Shown here one piece after another: positions 43,629 to 53,457 of a stretch of DNA of 64,000 nucleotides. A model generated the notes under the pieces. The model saw only the letters and a program-made list of their open reading frames with translations. It did no database searches and was not told the DNA's origin. The position numbers and the translations under genes are program-made. Within the stretch, counting starts at the first letter, position 1. Each line of letters opens with the position of its first letter. Source of the DNA: Acidobacteriaceae bacterium dw_441 (GTDB lineage Bacteria > Acidobacteriota > Terriglobia > Terriglobales > Acidobacteriaceae); assembly GCA_018449715.1 (NCBI GenBank), contig JAAVVA010000003.1:310001-374000 (forward strand), written 5' to 3'.

Positions 43629-44953
43629 TATTTCAACGCCTCAATTACAGAGTCGATCTGCGCCTTCGTTGTCAGCTCGGTCGCGCACCACAGGCTCGCG
43701 TTCGGGCCAAGCTCGGGGTACCACTTCGCCAGCGGCAGGCCGCCGATGATCTTCTTTTCGAGCAGGGCAGCGTTGATCGCTTCCGCGTCCTTGCCCAGAT
43801 CGAGCACGAACTCGTGGAAGCGCGGCGCTCCACCGAACAGAACCTTGCCCTTCGCTCCCAGCGTATCGGCGGCATACTTGGCCTTGGCGAGATTGTGGAC
43901 GGCCAGCTCCTTCAGGCCTTCCTTGCCGTACACGGTCAGGAAAACGGTGGTCATCAGGGCCACGAGAGCCTGGTTGGTGCAGATGTTCGAGGTCGCCTTC
44001 TCGCGGCGGATGTGCTGCTCGCGCGTCGAAAGCGTCAGAACGAAGCCGCGCTTGCCGTCCATGTCCTTCGTCTCGCCGACGATGCGGCCCGGCATCTGCC
44101 GCAGGAACTTCTCCTTGCACGCGATCACGCCGCAGAACGGTCCACCGAAGCTCGGGGCCACGCCGAAGCTCTGTGCTTCGAGCGAGACGATGTCCGCCTC
44201 CGCAGGAGCCTTCACGATGCCCAGCGAAACCGCCTCCGCAATCGAGACGATCAGCAGAGCGCCCTTCTTGTGAGCGATGTCTGCGATAGCGGCAACATCT
44301 TCAATGGTTCCGAAGAAGTTCGGCGACTGGATCAGCACGCAGGCCGTGCTGTCCGTAATCGCTGCGTCCAGAGCGGCCAGATCGACGCGACCGTTCTCCG
44401 CGTAGCCGACCTCGGTCAGCGGAATCTCCTGGTGCTGCGCATAGGTGGCGACCACCTCGCGGTACTCGGGATGCACCGTGCGGGCAATCACCGCGCCGTC
44501 GCGTCCGGTCACGCGCACCGCCATCATGATGGCCTCAGCCGCACCGGTCGAGCCGTCGTACATGGAGGCGTTCGCAATCTCCATCCCCGTCAGCTCACAG
44601 ATCATCGTCTGGAACTCGAACATCGCCTGCAGGGTTCCCTGCGCGATCTCCGGCTGGTAGGGCGTGTAGCTGGTCAGGAACTCGCCGCGCGAGACGATCG
44701 TGTCGATCATCACCGGGCGATAGTGCCGGTACACGCCCGCGCCCAGAAAGGTCGCATAGCCGACCGCATTCTGATCGGCAAAGGCGCGGAAGCGGTCCAC
44801 GATCTCCGATTCGCCGTGCTGGCGGGGGATCGCGAGGTCTCGCTTCAGTTGATACTCGGCGGGAATGGTCGAAAACAGGTCGTCGATCGACGCCACGCCA
44901 ATCTCGGCGAGCATCGCCTCGCGGTCCGCGGGGGACTTTGGCAGATAGCGCAT
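43628..44953 (-). CDS. gcvPA: Glycine dehydrogenase (decarboxylating), subunit 1 (P protein, PA half)
   Basis: N-terminal half of the split P protein, 441 residues. It has [60 protein letters not shown] and [16 protein letters not shown], all conserved. Together with GcvPB it decarboxylates glycine. ATG 44953 is three bases from the gcvH stop, so the two genes are in one message. Confidence 0.95.
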   Translation of the reverse strand: MRYLPKSPADREAMLAEIGVASIDDLFSTIPAEYQLKRDLAIPRQHGESEIVDRFRAFADQNAVGYATFLGAGVYRHYRPVMIDTIVSRGEFLTSYTPYQPEIAQGTLQAMFEFQTMICELTGMEIANASMYDGSTGAAEAIMMAVRVTGRDGAVIARTVHPEYREVVATYAQHQEIPLTEVGYAENGRVDLAALDAAITDSTACVLIQSPNFFGTIEDVAAIADIAHKKGALLIVSIAEAVSLGIVKAPAEADIVSLEAQSFGVAPSFGGPFCGVIACKEKFLRQMPGRIVGETKDMDGKRGFVLTLSTREQHIRREKATSNICTNQALVALMTTVFLTVYGKEGLKELAVHNLAKAKYAADTLGAKGKVLFGGAPRFHEFVLDLGKDAEAINAALLEKKIIGGLPLAKWYPELGPNASLWCATELTTKAQIDSVIEALK

Positions 44954-44956
44954 TCT

Positions 44957-45346
44957 TTAGTGTCCGGTCTCTTCAGCGATGAACTTTTCGTAATCGGCAG
45001 CCGACAGCAGGCTGTCCAGCTCCCCGGCGTTCTCAAGATCCACCTTGATCATCCACGTCGCATTGGCGTCCGCATTGACCTTCTCGGGAGCATCCTTCAG
45101 CTCCTCGTTCACCTCGGTCACGGTGCCGGTCGCGGGGGAGTAGAGGTCCGAGACCGCCTTCACCGACTCGACCGAACCGAAGATCTCTCCGGCCTTGACC
45201 TTGTCGCCCACCTTGGGCAGATCGACGAAGACGATGTCGCCCAGCGAGCTTTGCGCGTAATCGGTGATGCCGACCGTGCCCTTGGCTCCGTCGACGCTGA
45301 TCCACTCATGTTCCTTGGTGTACTTGAAATCCGCAGGGTAGGACAT
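44957..45346 (-). CDS. gcvH: Glycine cleavage system H protein
   Basis: 129 residues. Carries the lipoyl group on the lysine in SVESVKAVSDLYSP (K63), with the flanking YTKEHEWISVDG start and GDIVFVDLPKVGDKV. Shuttles the aminomethyl group between GcvP and GcvT. The end is YEKFIAEETGH. Gene order gcvT, YciI-like, gcvH, gcvPA is unusual only for the small gene inside. Confidence 0.96.
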   Translation of the reverse strand: MSYPADFKYTKEHEWISVDGAKGTVGITDYAQSSLGDIVFVDLPKVGDKVKAGEIFGSVESVKAVSDLYSPATGTVTEVNEELKDAPEKVNADANATWMIKVDLENAGELDSLLSAADYEKFIAEETGH

Positions 45347-45456
45347 AGGTATCGGGAATCTCCGCTTCTTGATGGTTTACGGGAAACTTGTTTTGTTTCT
45401 GGGGAACTTTGCTCTTTTATTGTAGAGCGTCGGGTGTGAAAAACTGTGCAGGTCGC

Positions 45457-45747
45457 CTAGCGCGGGCCAAATCCGGGGTAGGGATCGAGCTGCGTGACCA
45501 GCGGAAACCCGATCATCCCCAGCTTGTACAGCGGCAGGGTTTCGACAGCAGCCCTCGCTTCGGCCTCGCTCGCGGCTTCGAGGATCAGGGCCGCTCCGGG
45601 CTTGTCCTTCCGCCGCCACGCCGTCCGCAGGACTCCGGCTGCGTACAGCTCGCGCACCCTCTGGCTCTCGGCCTCAATGCGCTCCGGCGTCCACTCCTCG
45701 GCGGGGAACTTGTCTGTGAAACGCTCCGTCAAAACGAGAAACTGCAT
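45457..45747 (-). CDS. YciI-like small protein
   Basis: 96 residues with a ferredoxin-like fold: MQFLVLTERFTDKFPAEEW starts it, ELYAAGVLRTAWRRKDKPGA is in the middle, and ETLPLYKLGMIGFPLVTQLD ends it, as in YciI or muconolactone isomerase-like proteins. ATG 45747 is chosen for its GGAGG site five bases upstream. It lies between gcvT and gcvH, so it may be a passenger of the operon. Reaction unknown. Confidence 0.75.
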   Translation of the reverse strand: MQFLVLTERFTDKFPAEEWTPERIEAESQRVRELYAAGVLRTAWRRKDKPGAALILEAASEAEARAAVETLPLYKLGMIGFPLVTQLDPYPGFGPR

Positions 45748-45789
45748 CCTCACCTCCGAAAGCCAAACCAGCGAAATACAGCAGGAACG

Positions 45790-46920
45790 CTACTTCTTCG
45801 GGCGCTTGTAGAACGGTGTCGGGACGACCTTCGCCTTCACCTTCTGCCCGCGAATCTCCACCGCAACCTCGGTGTCGAGCGTCGAGAACTCCGTCGGAAC
45901 ATAGGCCAGTGCGATGTTCTTCTTGAGGAACGGTGCGGGAGAGCCGCTGGTGATCTCGCCGATCTTTTCGCCCGTGAGGGAGAACACCGGGTAGCCATCG
46001 CGCCCGATGCCGCGCTCGATCATCTCCAGCCCAACCAGCTTGCGCTTGGGACCGCCCTCTTCCTGAACCTTCACCAGAGCCTCGCGGCCCACGAAGTCGC
46101 CCTTTTCGAGCTTCGCGTAACGCCCCAGCCCGGCCTCGAAGACGTTGATTGTGTCCGAAATTTCATGGCCGTACAGCGCCATTGCGGACTCGAGCCGCAG
46201 CGTGTTGCGAGCGCCCAGGCCGCAGGGCACAATCCCGAACTCCTTACCGGCTTCGAGCACCTCGTTCCAGACTCGCGTGCTCGTAGGCTCGTCCGAGGGG
46301 ATGTAAATCTCGAACCCGTCCTCGCCGGTGTAGCCGGTGCGGGCGATCATCACGTTGTACAGGCCGCAGACCTGTCCCCACGTAAACCAGTAATTCTTGA
46401 TCGGCCCCAGGTCCACGGGAGTCAGCTTCTGCAGCGTCTCCTGCGCCTTCGGACCCTGGATCGCAAGCTGCGTGTAGTAGTCGCTGAAGTCGTTCATATG
46501 GACGCCCGGCATTCCGCCGATCGTCTGCCGCACCCACTGCACGTCCTTCTCACGAGTTCCCGCGTTGATGACGATCAGGTAGTCGTTCTCCGAAAGCTTG
46601 TGCACCACCACGTCATCGACGAACGTGCCGTTGGGATACAGCATCGCCGAGTACTGCGCCTGTCCCACCTGCAGCTTAGAGGCGTCGTTCATGCACAGCT
46701 TTTGCACAGCCGCCAGCGACCCCGGTCCGCGCAGTTGAATATCTCCCATGTGCGAGACGTCGAACAGGCCCACCGCGGTCCGCACGGCCAGGTGCTCTGC
46801 CATCAGGCCGGAGTATTCCACCGGCATATCCCAGCCGCCAAAGTCCACCATCTTCGCCTTCGCGGCGCGGTGAACAGAATTAAGTGCAGTCTTCCGAAGG
46901 GGAGTCGCAATTTCTGACAA
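45790..46920 (-). CDS. gcvT: Aminomethyltransferase (glycine cleavage T protein)
   Basis: Moves the methylene group to tetrahydrofolate. 376 residues; [40 protein letters not shown] and [19 protein letters not shown] are conserved, the last binding folate. TTG start at 46920 after AGAGGT. It is the first gene of the gcv operon. I looked for a glycine riboswitch in the 87 bp upstream and found none. Confidence 0.95.
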   Translation of the reverse strand: MSEIATPLRKTALNSVHRAAKAKMVDFGGWDMPVEYSGLMAEHLAVRTAVGLFDVSHMGDIQLRGPGSLAAVQKLCMNDASKLQVGQAQYSAMLYPNGTFVDDVVVHKLSENDYLIVINAGTREKDVQWVRQTIGGMPGVHMNDFSDYYTQLAIQGPKAQETLQKLTPVDLGPIKNYWFTWGQVCGLYNVMIARTGYTGEDGFEIYIPSDEPTSTRVWNEVLEAGKEFGIVPCGLGARNTLRLESAMALYGHEISDTINVFEAGLGRYAKLEKGDFVGREALVKVQEEGGPKRKLVGLEMIERGIGRDGYPVFSLTGEKIGEITSGSPAPFLKKNIALAYVPTEFSTLDTEVAVEIRGQKVKAKVVPTPFYKRPKK

Positions 46921-47007
46921 GATCGTGACCTCTGATCTTCAATCGTAGTTTGCCTCCCCTGCACGGTCAACGAAGTTGCTTTGCGTGAACGCCTGACCGC
47001 TCAGGGA

Positions 47008-47955
47008 TTAACCCGCGTAGGGCTTCGAGTAATGCGTGGACCACTCCGTCCTCGACTCGTCCAGCCACTCGATCGTTCCCTTGCGCGAGTCCGCCTGGAA
47101 CAGCATGAACGCGTTCGGATCGTATCGCGTCGCTCCCGACACGATGTGTTTCGGCCCGTAGGTATGCGCGAAGTCCACCCATTTGTGCCAGTGTCCTGCA
47201 ATCACAATCTGGATATTGTCGCTGTACTTCCGCAGCATCGGATGCAGGCCGTAATCCTTGATCTCCGTCGGAGCCTGAATCCACAGAGGGTAGTGAATCA
47301 GCACGACGGTCGGCTTGCGCTCCGCCAACTGGGCCTCGGCCCAGTTCAGCTGCTCCTCGCCCAGCGATCCGTATTGCCGCATCTTCGGTGTGGCGCTGGG
47401 GTCCCATGTGTGGCCGAGGAAGTTGTTCAGCTGCAGGAAGCGAAATCCCTTGTAGTCCACCGAGTAGTAGGGCTTCGTCTTCAGCTTTGCCTCGAACAGC
47501 CGGTGCGACATCTCACGCGAGACGCCCGGCGTCTGGTGCTCGTCGTAGTCGTGGTTTCCGAAGCCGATGTGGACCGGGGCCTTGAATCCCTGCAGCAGCT
47601 CGTAGGCTATATCGATGCGGGTCTTGTTCTTGAAGTAGAAGTCGTAATCCGCCGAGGGATAGTTATGGAAGGTGTCGCCCGCATGAAAGACCTGTTCTAC
47701 CGCAGGGGTGATCGCGTTGATGGTCTCTCGCGTCATCGTCAGATGATGGTTGGCCTTGAAGATGGTTTCAGTGTCTTCGGGGCTTCCTTCCGGGCCTTGA
47801 TAGAAGTCATCGATCACGTGCGTGTCCGTGATGATGGCGAAGCGGAAGGTGCCTTCCGGCGCGGTTTTGGGCAGGGCATTCAAACGCGCGGCCAGTCCAA
47901 GGCCGCCTGCGGCCGCAATCCCCATCTGATGAAACTGTCTACGCGTTACGATCAC
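47008..47955 (-). CDS. Tat-exported metallophosphoesterase
   Basis: 315 residues. A twin-arginine signal begins it (VTRRQFHQMGIAAAGG, about 3-18). The calcineurin-like fold follows: ITDTHVIDD, FHAGDTFHN, GFGNHDYDEH, LIHYPLW and IAGHWHKW give the metal ligands in the canonical order. A periplasmic phosphatase or nucleotidase; substrate unknown. The start is GTG 47955 after GGAGGAAG. tatA, which exports such proteins, is at 52365 in this window. Confidence 0.9.
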   Translation of the reverse strand: MIVTRRQFHQMGIAAAGGLGLAARLNALPKTAPEGTFRFAIITDTHVIDDFYQGPEGSPEDTETIFKANHHLTMTRETINAITPAVEQVFHAGDTFHNYPSADYDFYFKNKTRIDIAYELLQGFKAPVHIGFGNHDYDEHQTPGVSREMSHRLFEAKLKTKPYYSVDYKGFRFLQLNNFLGHTWDPSATPKMRQYGSLGEEQLNWAEAQLAERKPTVVLIHYPLWIQAPTEIKDYGLHPMLRKYSDNIQIVIAGHWHKWVDFAHTYGPKHIVSGATRYDPNAFMLFQADSRKGTIEWLDESRTEWSTHYSKPYAG

Positions 47956-48119
47956 AGCGCTTCCTCCGTCTTTCGGCTGCAATCGCAGGCCTTGATCTGA
48001 AGGTTTCAGTGTAGTTGCCCAGCGTTAATATTCTGCGAATCATGGCGTTTTCGCGATCTCGCCTCCGTTCCGCCCATGCGGAAAATCCACCCTTCGTTTT
48101 GTGGAACAATGGAACATAT

Positions 48120-48653
48120 ATGGATGGAGTTCTTGAAGGTGGATTTTCCTGCACCGTGTGCGGGGAACGGCACGAGGTTCTGCCGTTGAAGTACAGTGTC
48201 AAAGCGCCGCAGGCAGTCATGACGATTCCCTCGGACGAGATCGACAGCAGGGTCGTCATCACTCCCGAACAATGCGTCATCGACAACCGCGACTTCTATC
48301 TGCGCGGACGCATCCTCATCCCGGTACATGGCGTCGAGTCGCCCTTCGTCTGGGGCGTCTGGGCCGAGATCAGCCCCACGAACTTCCTCCGCACCAACGA
48401 GATGTGGAACACGCCGGGCCGCGAGCAGGAGCCGCTCTTTACCGGCTGGCTCAACAACGACCTCTTTCTCTTCGGCGAGACCATCAATCTTGAGCTTGCC
48501 GTGAGAACCCAGGAGGTCGGCAAGCGCCCGCAGTTCCTGATCCGCGACCCGAACCACCCGCTCGCTATTCAGCAGCGCGAAGGAATTACGGTCGAAGATG
48601 TTCAGGACATCGCGGAGATGATCTACCACCGAGGCTGGAAAGACGAAGAGTAG
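48120..48653 (+). CDS. DUF2199 family protein
   Basis: 177 residues. FSCTVCGERHEVLPLKYSV (about 8-26) begins the DUF2199 domain with its CxxCG...H motif; EQCVIDNRDFYLRGRILIPV and EPLFTGWLNNDL follow. Function unknown; the Cys pair may bind zinc. The ATG at 48120 is used, but the frame stays open to 48015, and an upstream start at MAFSRSRLRSAHAENPPFVL is possible. Divergent from the phosphoesterase gene. Confidence 0.85.
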   Translation: MDGVLEGGFSCTVCGERHEVLPLKYSVKAPQAVMTIPSDEIDSRVVITPEQCVIDNRDFYLRGRILIPVHGVESPFVWGVWAEISPTNFLRTNEMWNTPGREQEPLFTGWLNNDLFLFGETINLELAVRTQEVGKRPQFLIRDPNHPLAIQQREGITVEDVQDIAEMIYHRGWKDEE

Positions 48654-48656
48654 CCC

Positions 48657-49133
48657 TTACCGGCTCTTCTCTCGGCGATTCGCCCGCACAAAGCTGCTCA
48701 TACAGAAGTACGTGAAGATCACGGCCATCACCGCCGACATCAGGAAGTGCATGTGCGCGTCGTGGTTGGTTGCCGTCTCGTGCAGCTCGCCGCGTAGCTT
48801 CCACGCTCCTGTGCCCGCATAAAGCGCGAAGATTCCGAAGAACACCCCGGTAAACTCCAGCCAGAGCACGCCTGAAAGCCGCACAAACGGTCTCCATACC
48901 GCCTCGCCGAACTTTTTGCCCCCCTGTGCGACGCCAGCGGTCGTCCGTTTTGCCTGCGCGACGGAGCTGGTCACCTGCGTCGTCATCGAAGGGCGAGGCT
49001 GCGCCGGGGCTGACGGTTGTGCCGACGAGTCCGAGGGATTCGGCGAGGTCGCCGCATCCACAGCCGTTACCAGAGTCTTCGCGGCGGCACGCGCTCCGAT
49101 TCCAAGCGCGCGGCCAAAGCGTACCGAGTCCAT
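48657..49133 (-). CDS. Membrane protein with Ala-rich N-terminal part, unknown function
   Basis: 158 residues. After MDSVRFGRALGIGARAAAK there is a Ser/Pro/Ala-rich linker, then two hydrophobic segments (about 91-109 and 131-148), VLWLEFTGVFFGIFALYAGT and MSAVMAVIFTYFCMSSF, with an ending NRREKSR. No family is recognised. The gene ends three bp from the DUF2199 stop, tail to tail. Confidence 0.7.
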   Translation of the reverse strand: MDSVRFGRALGIGARAAAKTLVTAVDAATSPNPSDSSAQPSAPAQPRPSMTTQVTSSVAQAKRTTAGVAQGGKKFGEAVWRPFVRLSGVLWLEFTGVFFGIFALYAGTGAWKLRGELHETATNHDAHMHFLMSAVMAVIFTYFCMSSFVRANRREKSR

Positions 49134-49246
49134 GCATCGAGTGTATCCGCTCCTCCCCGCTCCACAAAAGTTGCAGAGCGGTTCTGTCAAACCAGGGCAT
49201 CCTTCCCCGCATCCAAATACGCAGAAGGACGGAGCAGGAGGGCCTC

Positions 49247-49387
49247 ATGAAAGAGATATTCCTCAGCACGGCAGAGTTCTGCATCGCCGCAGTTGGAGCG
49301 GTGGCCTGGAGTCCCCGGAGGACCGTCCCCTTCGGCGTGCTGGCCTCGCGCCTCGAAACCCTCCGTCTTGGGCGCCGCCTGTCGTAG
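49247..49387 (+). CDS. Possible 46-residue small protein
   Basis: 46 codons, opening with MKEIFLSTAEFC. A good AGGAGG site stands six bases before the ATG. The region has no other gene, and the residues include a short hydrophobic part (FCIAAVGAVAW). About 60 bases on, a 12-codon ORF (49443-49481, also with AAGGA) starts with MKDSFSLQ. Either may be a leader peptide or noise. Homology would be needed to accept it. Confidence 0.35.
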   Translation: MKEIFLSTAEFCIAAVGAVAWSPRRTVPFGVLASRLETLRLGRRLS

Positions 49388-49596
49388 GAGAGCGTTTCCC
49401 GCTTCTTTCCCGCTTGTCCCGCATCGAAAAGAAGAAGGAATCATGAAGGATTCATTCTCGTTGCAGCGCGCTCGACGATAGCGGTATTCTGTCTTCAGAT
49501 TTCAACCCGCAGTGCCCGCAATGCCGTTCCCTCCAATCTTTCGCAGGGAATACCCGATGCGAGGTTAGATGTATATCGAGCAGCCCGGAGGTGGCA

Positions 49597-49881
49597 TTGA
49601 ATCAAAAGGTTAAGAACCTCATCCAGAAGCTTGGCGAAGCCATTCATGAGACAGTCTCCGAGTCTGAAGACATCGCCGTCGTCGTCAAGGACATTCGCGA
49701 GCAGGGTTTTGACGTCCTGCTGATGCTTGAGGCCACCATCGGCCTCAACGAAGTGGACACCGAAGAAGAGGCTGAGGAGGCGACCGAGGAGATCGAAGGC
49801 CCCTTCACCTCAAGCGACCTCACCTTCCTCAAGTCCCTTCGCATCAGCCTCAGCGACGACGATCTCTCGCCCGAAGCCTGA
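49597..49881 (+). CDS. Small acidic protein, unknown function
   Basis: 94 residues, MNQKVKNLIQKLGEAIHETV, then VVVKDIREQGFDVLLMLEAT and a very acidic TEEEAEEATEEIEG stretch. TTG start at 49597 lies five bases after GGAGG; the GTG at 49591 overlaps that site and is less likely. No family recognised. It precedes glgC by 190 bp with a terminator between. Confidence 0.7.
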   Translation: MNQKVKNLIQKLGEAIHETVSESEDIAVVVKDIREQGFDVLLMLEATIGLNEVDTEEEAEEATEEIEGPFTSSDLTFLKSLRISLSDDDLSPEA

Positions 49882-49907
49882 TCGACGGAGAGTCGTTTTC
49901 TCTCGAA

Positions 49908-49931
49908 GGCCTGCATTTCCCAATGCAGGCC
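49908..49931 (+). terminator. Terminator before glgC
   Basis: 10-bp perfect arms (49908-49917 and 49922-49931), GGCCTGCATT type, followed by a T-rich stretch. It ends the small acidic gene upstream. Confidence 0.75.
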
Positions 49932-50070
49932 GTTCTCTTTTGCGCTCTATCTCTTCCACGCAACAGAATCAATCCCAGCATGATAGACTCCCATCTCCCG
50001 GGACGTGTTTGCGGTTTTGCGCATCCCAGAACACATGGCCCTTGAGGGCCAGATGATGAGGTCGTAAAAG

Positions 50071-51321
50071 ATGAGAGATACGCTGGGAGTTCTGCTTGCG
50101 GGAGGAGCCGGAGAACGCCTCTTTCCCTTGACCCGTGACCGCGCCAAACCTGCTGTGCCCTTTGCCGGGCAGTACCGCATTATCGACATCACGCTGTCGA
50201 ACTGCATCAACTCCGACCTTCGCCGGGTCTACATTCTCACCCAGTACAAGGCCCTTTCGCTCAACCGCCACATCCGCGAGGGCTGGGGTCCGGTCGTCGC
50301 CAACGAACTCGGCGAGTTCATCGAGATCCTCCCACCCATGCAGCGCGTCTCGAAGTCCTGGTACCAGGGCACCGCCGACGCCGTCTATCAGAACATCTAC
50401 TCCATCGGTTCCGAGCAGCCCCGCTACGTCATCATCCTCTCCGGCGACCATATCTACAAGATGAACTACTCCCTCATGCTGGAGCAGCACATCGCCTCCG
50501 GAGCCGACGTCACCCTTGCCACGCTCCCCATCAGCCCCGACCAGGTCTCCGCCTTCGGAGTCGTCGAGGTTGCCCGCTCCGGCGAGGTCACCGGCTTCAT
50601 CGAGAAGCCCAAGGAGACCAGCGTCCGCTCCCCTTTTGACCCCGAGATGGTCGATGTCTCGATGGGCATCTACATCTTCAACACCGACGTCCTGCTGCCG
50701 GAACTGATCCGCGATGCCGAGGAGGCTCAGTCCAAGCACGACTTCGGCCACGACATCCTGCCCAGGCTCCTTGGGCGCTTCAAGATGCTGGCCTACAACT
50801 TCGTCGACGAGAACAAGCAGCAGGCGCTCTACTGGCGCGATGTGGGGACCCTTGAGGCCTACTACGAGGCCAACATGGATGTCGCCTCCGTCACCCCGAC
50901 CTTCAACCTTTACGACAAGTCCTGGCCCATGCGCACGCGGCCTTACCAGTACCCGCCCGCCAAGTTCGTCTTTGGCGAGCCCGGACGCACCGGCATGGCC
51001 ATCAACTCCATCGTCTCTGCGGGGTCGATCATCTCGGGCGCGGTCATTCGCAACTCCGTCCTCTCGCAGGATGTGCGCGTGAACTCCTACGCCGACGTCG
51101 ATTCCTCGGTGATCTTCTCGCACGTCAACATCGGACGCCATTGCCGCATCCGTCACGCCATCATCGACCGCGATGTTCACATCCCGGACGGCACGGTGAT
51201 CGGATACGACCCGCAGGAGGATAAGAAGAACTACTTTGTCTCCTCAAGCGGCCTCACCGTGGTCACCCGCGACTACTCCGTGTACGAGAATCCCGTCTCC
51301 CCCGGCTTTCTCCAGAAGTAG
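50071..51321 (+). CDS. glgC: Glucose-1-phosphate adenylyltransferase
   Basis: Makes ADP-glucose for glycogen. 416 residues; nucleotide site LLAGGAGERLFPLTRDRAKP (about 8-27), FAGQYRIIDITLSNCINSDL, GTADAVYQN, GDHIYKM and FIEKPKE in order, and a C-terminal left-handed beta-helix from about 300. The usual size. No glgA or glgB is near. Terminator follows immediately. Confidence 0.96.
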   Translation: MRDTLGVLLAGGAGERLFPLTRDRAKPAVPFAGQYRIIDITLSNCINSDLRRVYILTQYKALSLNRHIREGWGPVVANELGEFIEILPPMQRVSKSWYQGTADAVYQNIYSIGSEQPRYVIILSGDHIYKMNYSLMLEQHIASGADVTLATLPISPDQVSAFGVVEVARSGEVTGFIEKPKETSVRSPFDPEMVDVSMGIYIFNTDVLLPELIRDAEEAQSKHDFGHDILPRLLGRFKMLAYNFVDENKQQALYWRDVGTLEAYYEANMDVASVTPTFNLYDKSWPMRTRPYQYPPAKFVFGEPGRTGMAINSIVSAGSIISGAVIRNSVLSQDVRVNSYADVDSSVIFSHVNIGRHCRIRHAIIDRDVHIPDGTVIGYDPQEDKKNYFVSSSGLTVVTRDYSVYENPVSPGFLQK

Positions 51322-51333
51322 CCGGGCAAGCAA

Positions 51334-51359
51334 AAGGGCCGCCAGTGCTGGCGGCCCTT
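51334..51359. terminator. Terminator of glgC
   Basis: Perfect 12-bp arms (51334-51345 and 51348-51359), AAGGGCCGCCAG type, two-base loop, T-rich after. Also serves the convergent gene. Confidence 0.8.
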
Positions 51360-51377
51360 CTTTATTTCTCTGAGAAG

Positions 51378-52085
51378 TTACTTCTTCGAGACGCCCCTCT
51401 GCCCGAAGCGATAAACCACGCCGCCCGAGACTCCGAAGAAGGTTCTCGTCTCATCCCCGAAGTGCTCCAGAATCAGGTCCGGAGAGACGCGGAACGCGAG
51501 GTTCTTCGAGTGGTTGATATCGACGCTCGCACCCAGCGCGAAGACAGGCTTCGTGCGGTCCGAATAGAGTCCGATAGTAGGCAGCGCCTGTGGAGGAACC
51601 ACGCCTGTGCTGTGGTTGAAGTTTCCGTGCGCCGCGCCGCCGTAGGCGTGGAAGTTCAGGGCGGCGTACTGGTTCTTCGGTCCGCGATACTGCGCTCCCG
51701 CCATGCCCATGTTCAGAGCCACCAGCGGACGGCCTCCGATATACGGGTTCGGGTTGACCGGAGTCGTACCCCACATGCCGCGCCACTCGGCCCCGAGGCC
51801 CCACTTCGGCGTCAGCCAGTAGGTTCCCAGCACCTCGGCTCCGCCCAGGTTCATGCGGCTGGTCAAAGCCTGTCCGGCCTGAAAGTTCATGAACCCGAGA
51901 CCGCCGTAGATCTCGTATTTGTTGTCATAGGTCACAGGAGCGATGCCGCCGATCCTGCGCGCCGTGGGCGCTGCGCCCGGCGCCGTATTCCGGATCTGTG
52001 CGTTCTGGGCCGCGGCGCTTCCGGCGGCAAGGGCAAGGGCCAGCATTCCCATCCATGCGCGTCGACCGAAACCGCGCTCTTTCAT
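51378..52085 (-). CDS. Outer-membrane beta-barrel protein, unknown function
   Basis: 235 residues from the signal-peptide ATG (MKERGFGRRAWMGMLALAL, cleavage near GSAAAQ). Then alternating beta-strand segments YEIYGGLGFMNFQAG, WGLGAEWRGMWG, AALNFHAYGG and FFGVSGGVVYRFG. It looks like an 8- to 10-strand barrel of the OmpW/OmpA-like kind. The frame is open to 52364 and several Met codons stand upstream (52121-52214), so the true start is uncertain. No Shine-Dalgarno before 52085. Confidence 0.7.
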   Translation of the reverse strand: MKERGFGRRAWMGMLALALAAGSAAAQNAQIRNTAPGAAPTARRIGGIAPVTYDNKYEIYGGLGFMNFQAGQALTSRMNLGGAEVLGTYWLTPKWGLGAEWRGMWGTTPVNPNPYIGGRPLVALNMGMAGAQYRGPKNQYAALNFHAYGGAAHGNFNHSTGVVPPQALPTIGLYSDRTKPVFALGASVDINHSKNLAFRVSPDLILEHFGDETRTFFGVSGGVVYRFGQRGVSKK

Positions 52086-52364
52086 GGTCGCTTTGGGCGA
52101 CAAGAACTCCTGCGTCTTCTTCTCCAACATCTGCTCCTGCATTTCGCTTACCCTTCCAAGATATAACGTCAGGGCCGCCTCTGGCTCACTGTCGGTTGGG
52201 AAAGATGCCATTTTCGCTACTGGCCTCTCTCCCCGGCCCTCGAAAAAAACACCTCGCCTAAGACCTCCGTCCCATCCCAACACTCCCTGCCGTTGTGCGA
52301 CAATAATCCGTACCGCCCGAATCTCACGGTATGTCAGGTTCCGGCGGCGCAAGGGGAGAAACAA

Positions 52365-52574
52365 ATGGGCGAACTATTTACACCGACGCATCTCATCGTT
52401 ATCGCAGTCGTTGTGCTCGTGCTCTTCGGCGGCAAGAAGCTGCCCGAACTTGGCAAGGGACTCGGCGAAGGCCTTCGCGGTTTCAAGGATGGCATGAAGG
52501 GCGTTACCGACGAGGTCAACAAGCCTGTTGAGTCGCAGGCCGCTCCGAAGTCCGGCGAGACGGTCACCAAGTAA
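52365..52574 (+). CDS. tatA: Twin-arginine translocase subunit TatA
   Basis: 69 residues: [20 protein letters not shown] is the single TM helix, [20 protein letters not shown] is the amphipathic helix with the FGxKKLPEL motif, and a charged tail follows. Start ATG 52365 after AAGGGGAG. It forms the Tat pore with TatC, which is not in the window. A Tat substrate (phosphoesterase at 47008) is. Confidence 0.95.
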   Translation: MGELFTPTHLIVIAVVVLVLFGGKKLPELGKGLGEGLRGFKDGMKGVTDEVNKPVESQAAPKSGETVTK

Positions 52575-52624
52575 CCCTGTAGCACCGTCTCCGTTCCAGA
52601 TTTGGAAGGCCCGGCCGATCCTCC

Positions 52625-53431
52625 ATGAAGCTCAAGTCGCCTTACCTGGTTAAACCTAACGCGAAGATCAGGCTCTCGCGCATCGCGACCGGCGACACCG
52701 GGTCCTTCAAGCATGAGGACGCAGCCGCGTCCGTGCTCGACCGTCACCGCGAAAAGCTGGCAGAGCTGCAGGATACCTTCTATGCCTGCCAGCACAAGGC
52801 TCTGCTGATCGTTTTGCAGGGCATGGACACGGCGGGCAAGGACGGAACGATCAGCCACATCTTTTCCGGCGTGAACCCGCAGGGGTGCAACGTCTCGGCC
52901 TTCAAGCAGCCCACGCCCGATGAGCTGCGCCACGATTTCCTCTGGCGCGTCCACTCGCAGGTCCCGCCCCGGGGCATGATCCAGATCTTCAACCGCTCGC
53001 ACTACGAGGACATCCTCGTTCCCCGGGTCCACAAGCTCATCTCGTCGTCGAAGCTCGAGCAGCATATCGGCGATATTCTCGAGTTCGAGGACATGCTGCA
53101 CGACAACGACGTCGTCGTTCTTAAGTTCTTCCTCCACATCTCGCACGAGGAGCAGACCCGGCGTCTCCAGTCGCGTCTGGACACTCCGGACAAGCACTGG
53201 AAGCTCTCCGAAAGCGACTTTCGGGAGCGCCAGTTCTGGGACGAGTACGAGGCCGCCTACAACCACCTGATTGGGGCCACCAGCCGCAAGAATGCCCCCT
53301 GGTTCATCATTCCGTCCGACGCCAAGTGGTACCGCAACGTGGCCATCTCCGAGATTCTCGTCGAGGCGCTGAAGAGCCTGAAGCTCAAGTACCCCAAACC
53401 GACTCTCGACCTCGAAAAGTTCAAGCTCTAA
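52625..53431 (+). CDS. Polyphosphate kinase 2 (PPK2, class III-like)
   Basis: Phosphorylates AMP or ADP with polyphosphate. 268 residues. Walker A is LQGMDTAGKDGTI (about 66-78), then VNPQGCNVSAFKQPTPDELR, RVHSQVPPRGMIQIFNRSHY and RLQSRLDTPDKHWKLSESDF. These follow the class III enzymes, where AMP and ADP are both accepted. ATG 52625 follows tatA by 50 bp, so they may share a transcript. Confidence 0.92.
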   Translation: MKLKSPYLVKPNAKIRLSRIATGDTGSFKHEDAAASVLDRHREKLAELQDTFYACQHKALLIVLQGMDTAGKDGTISHIFSGVNPQGCNVSAFKQPTPDELRHDFLWRVHSQVPPRGMIQIFNRSHYEDILVPRVHKLISSSKLEQHIGDILEFEDMLHDNDVVVLKFFLHISHEEQTRRLQSRLDTPDKHWKLSESDFRERQFWDEYEAAYNHLIGATSRKNAPWFIIPSDAKWYRNVAISEILVEALKSLKLKYPKPTLDLEKFKL

Positions 53432-53457
53432 TCAGCCTCAATAGGATCTGCGGAAGG

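Noticed and set aside
43166..45439. 757-codon open frame on the plus strand opposite gcvPA, gcvH and part of gcvPB
   Set aside because: Antisense shadow of four confident genes; it crosses their boundaries without any start signal.
46921..47007. Possible glycine riboswitch upstream of gcvT
   Set aside because: The 87 bp lack the paired aptamer core pattern I would expect and are too short for a tandem riboswitch.
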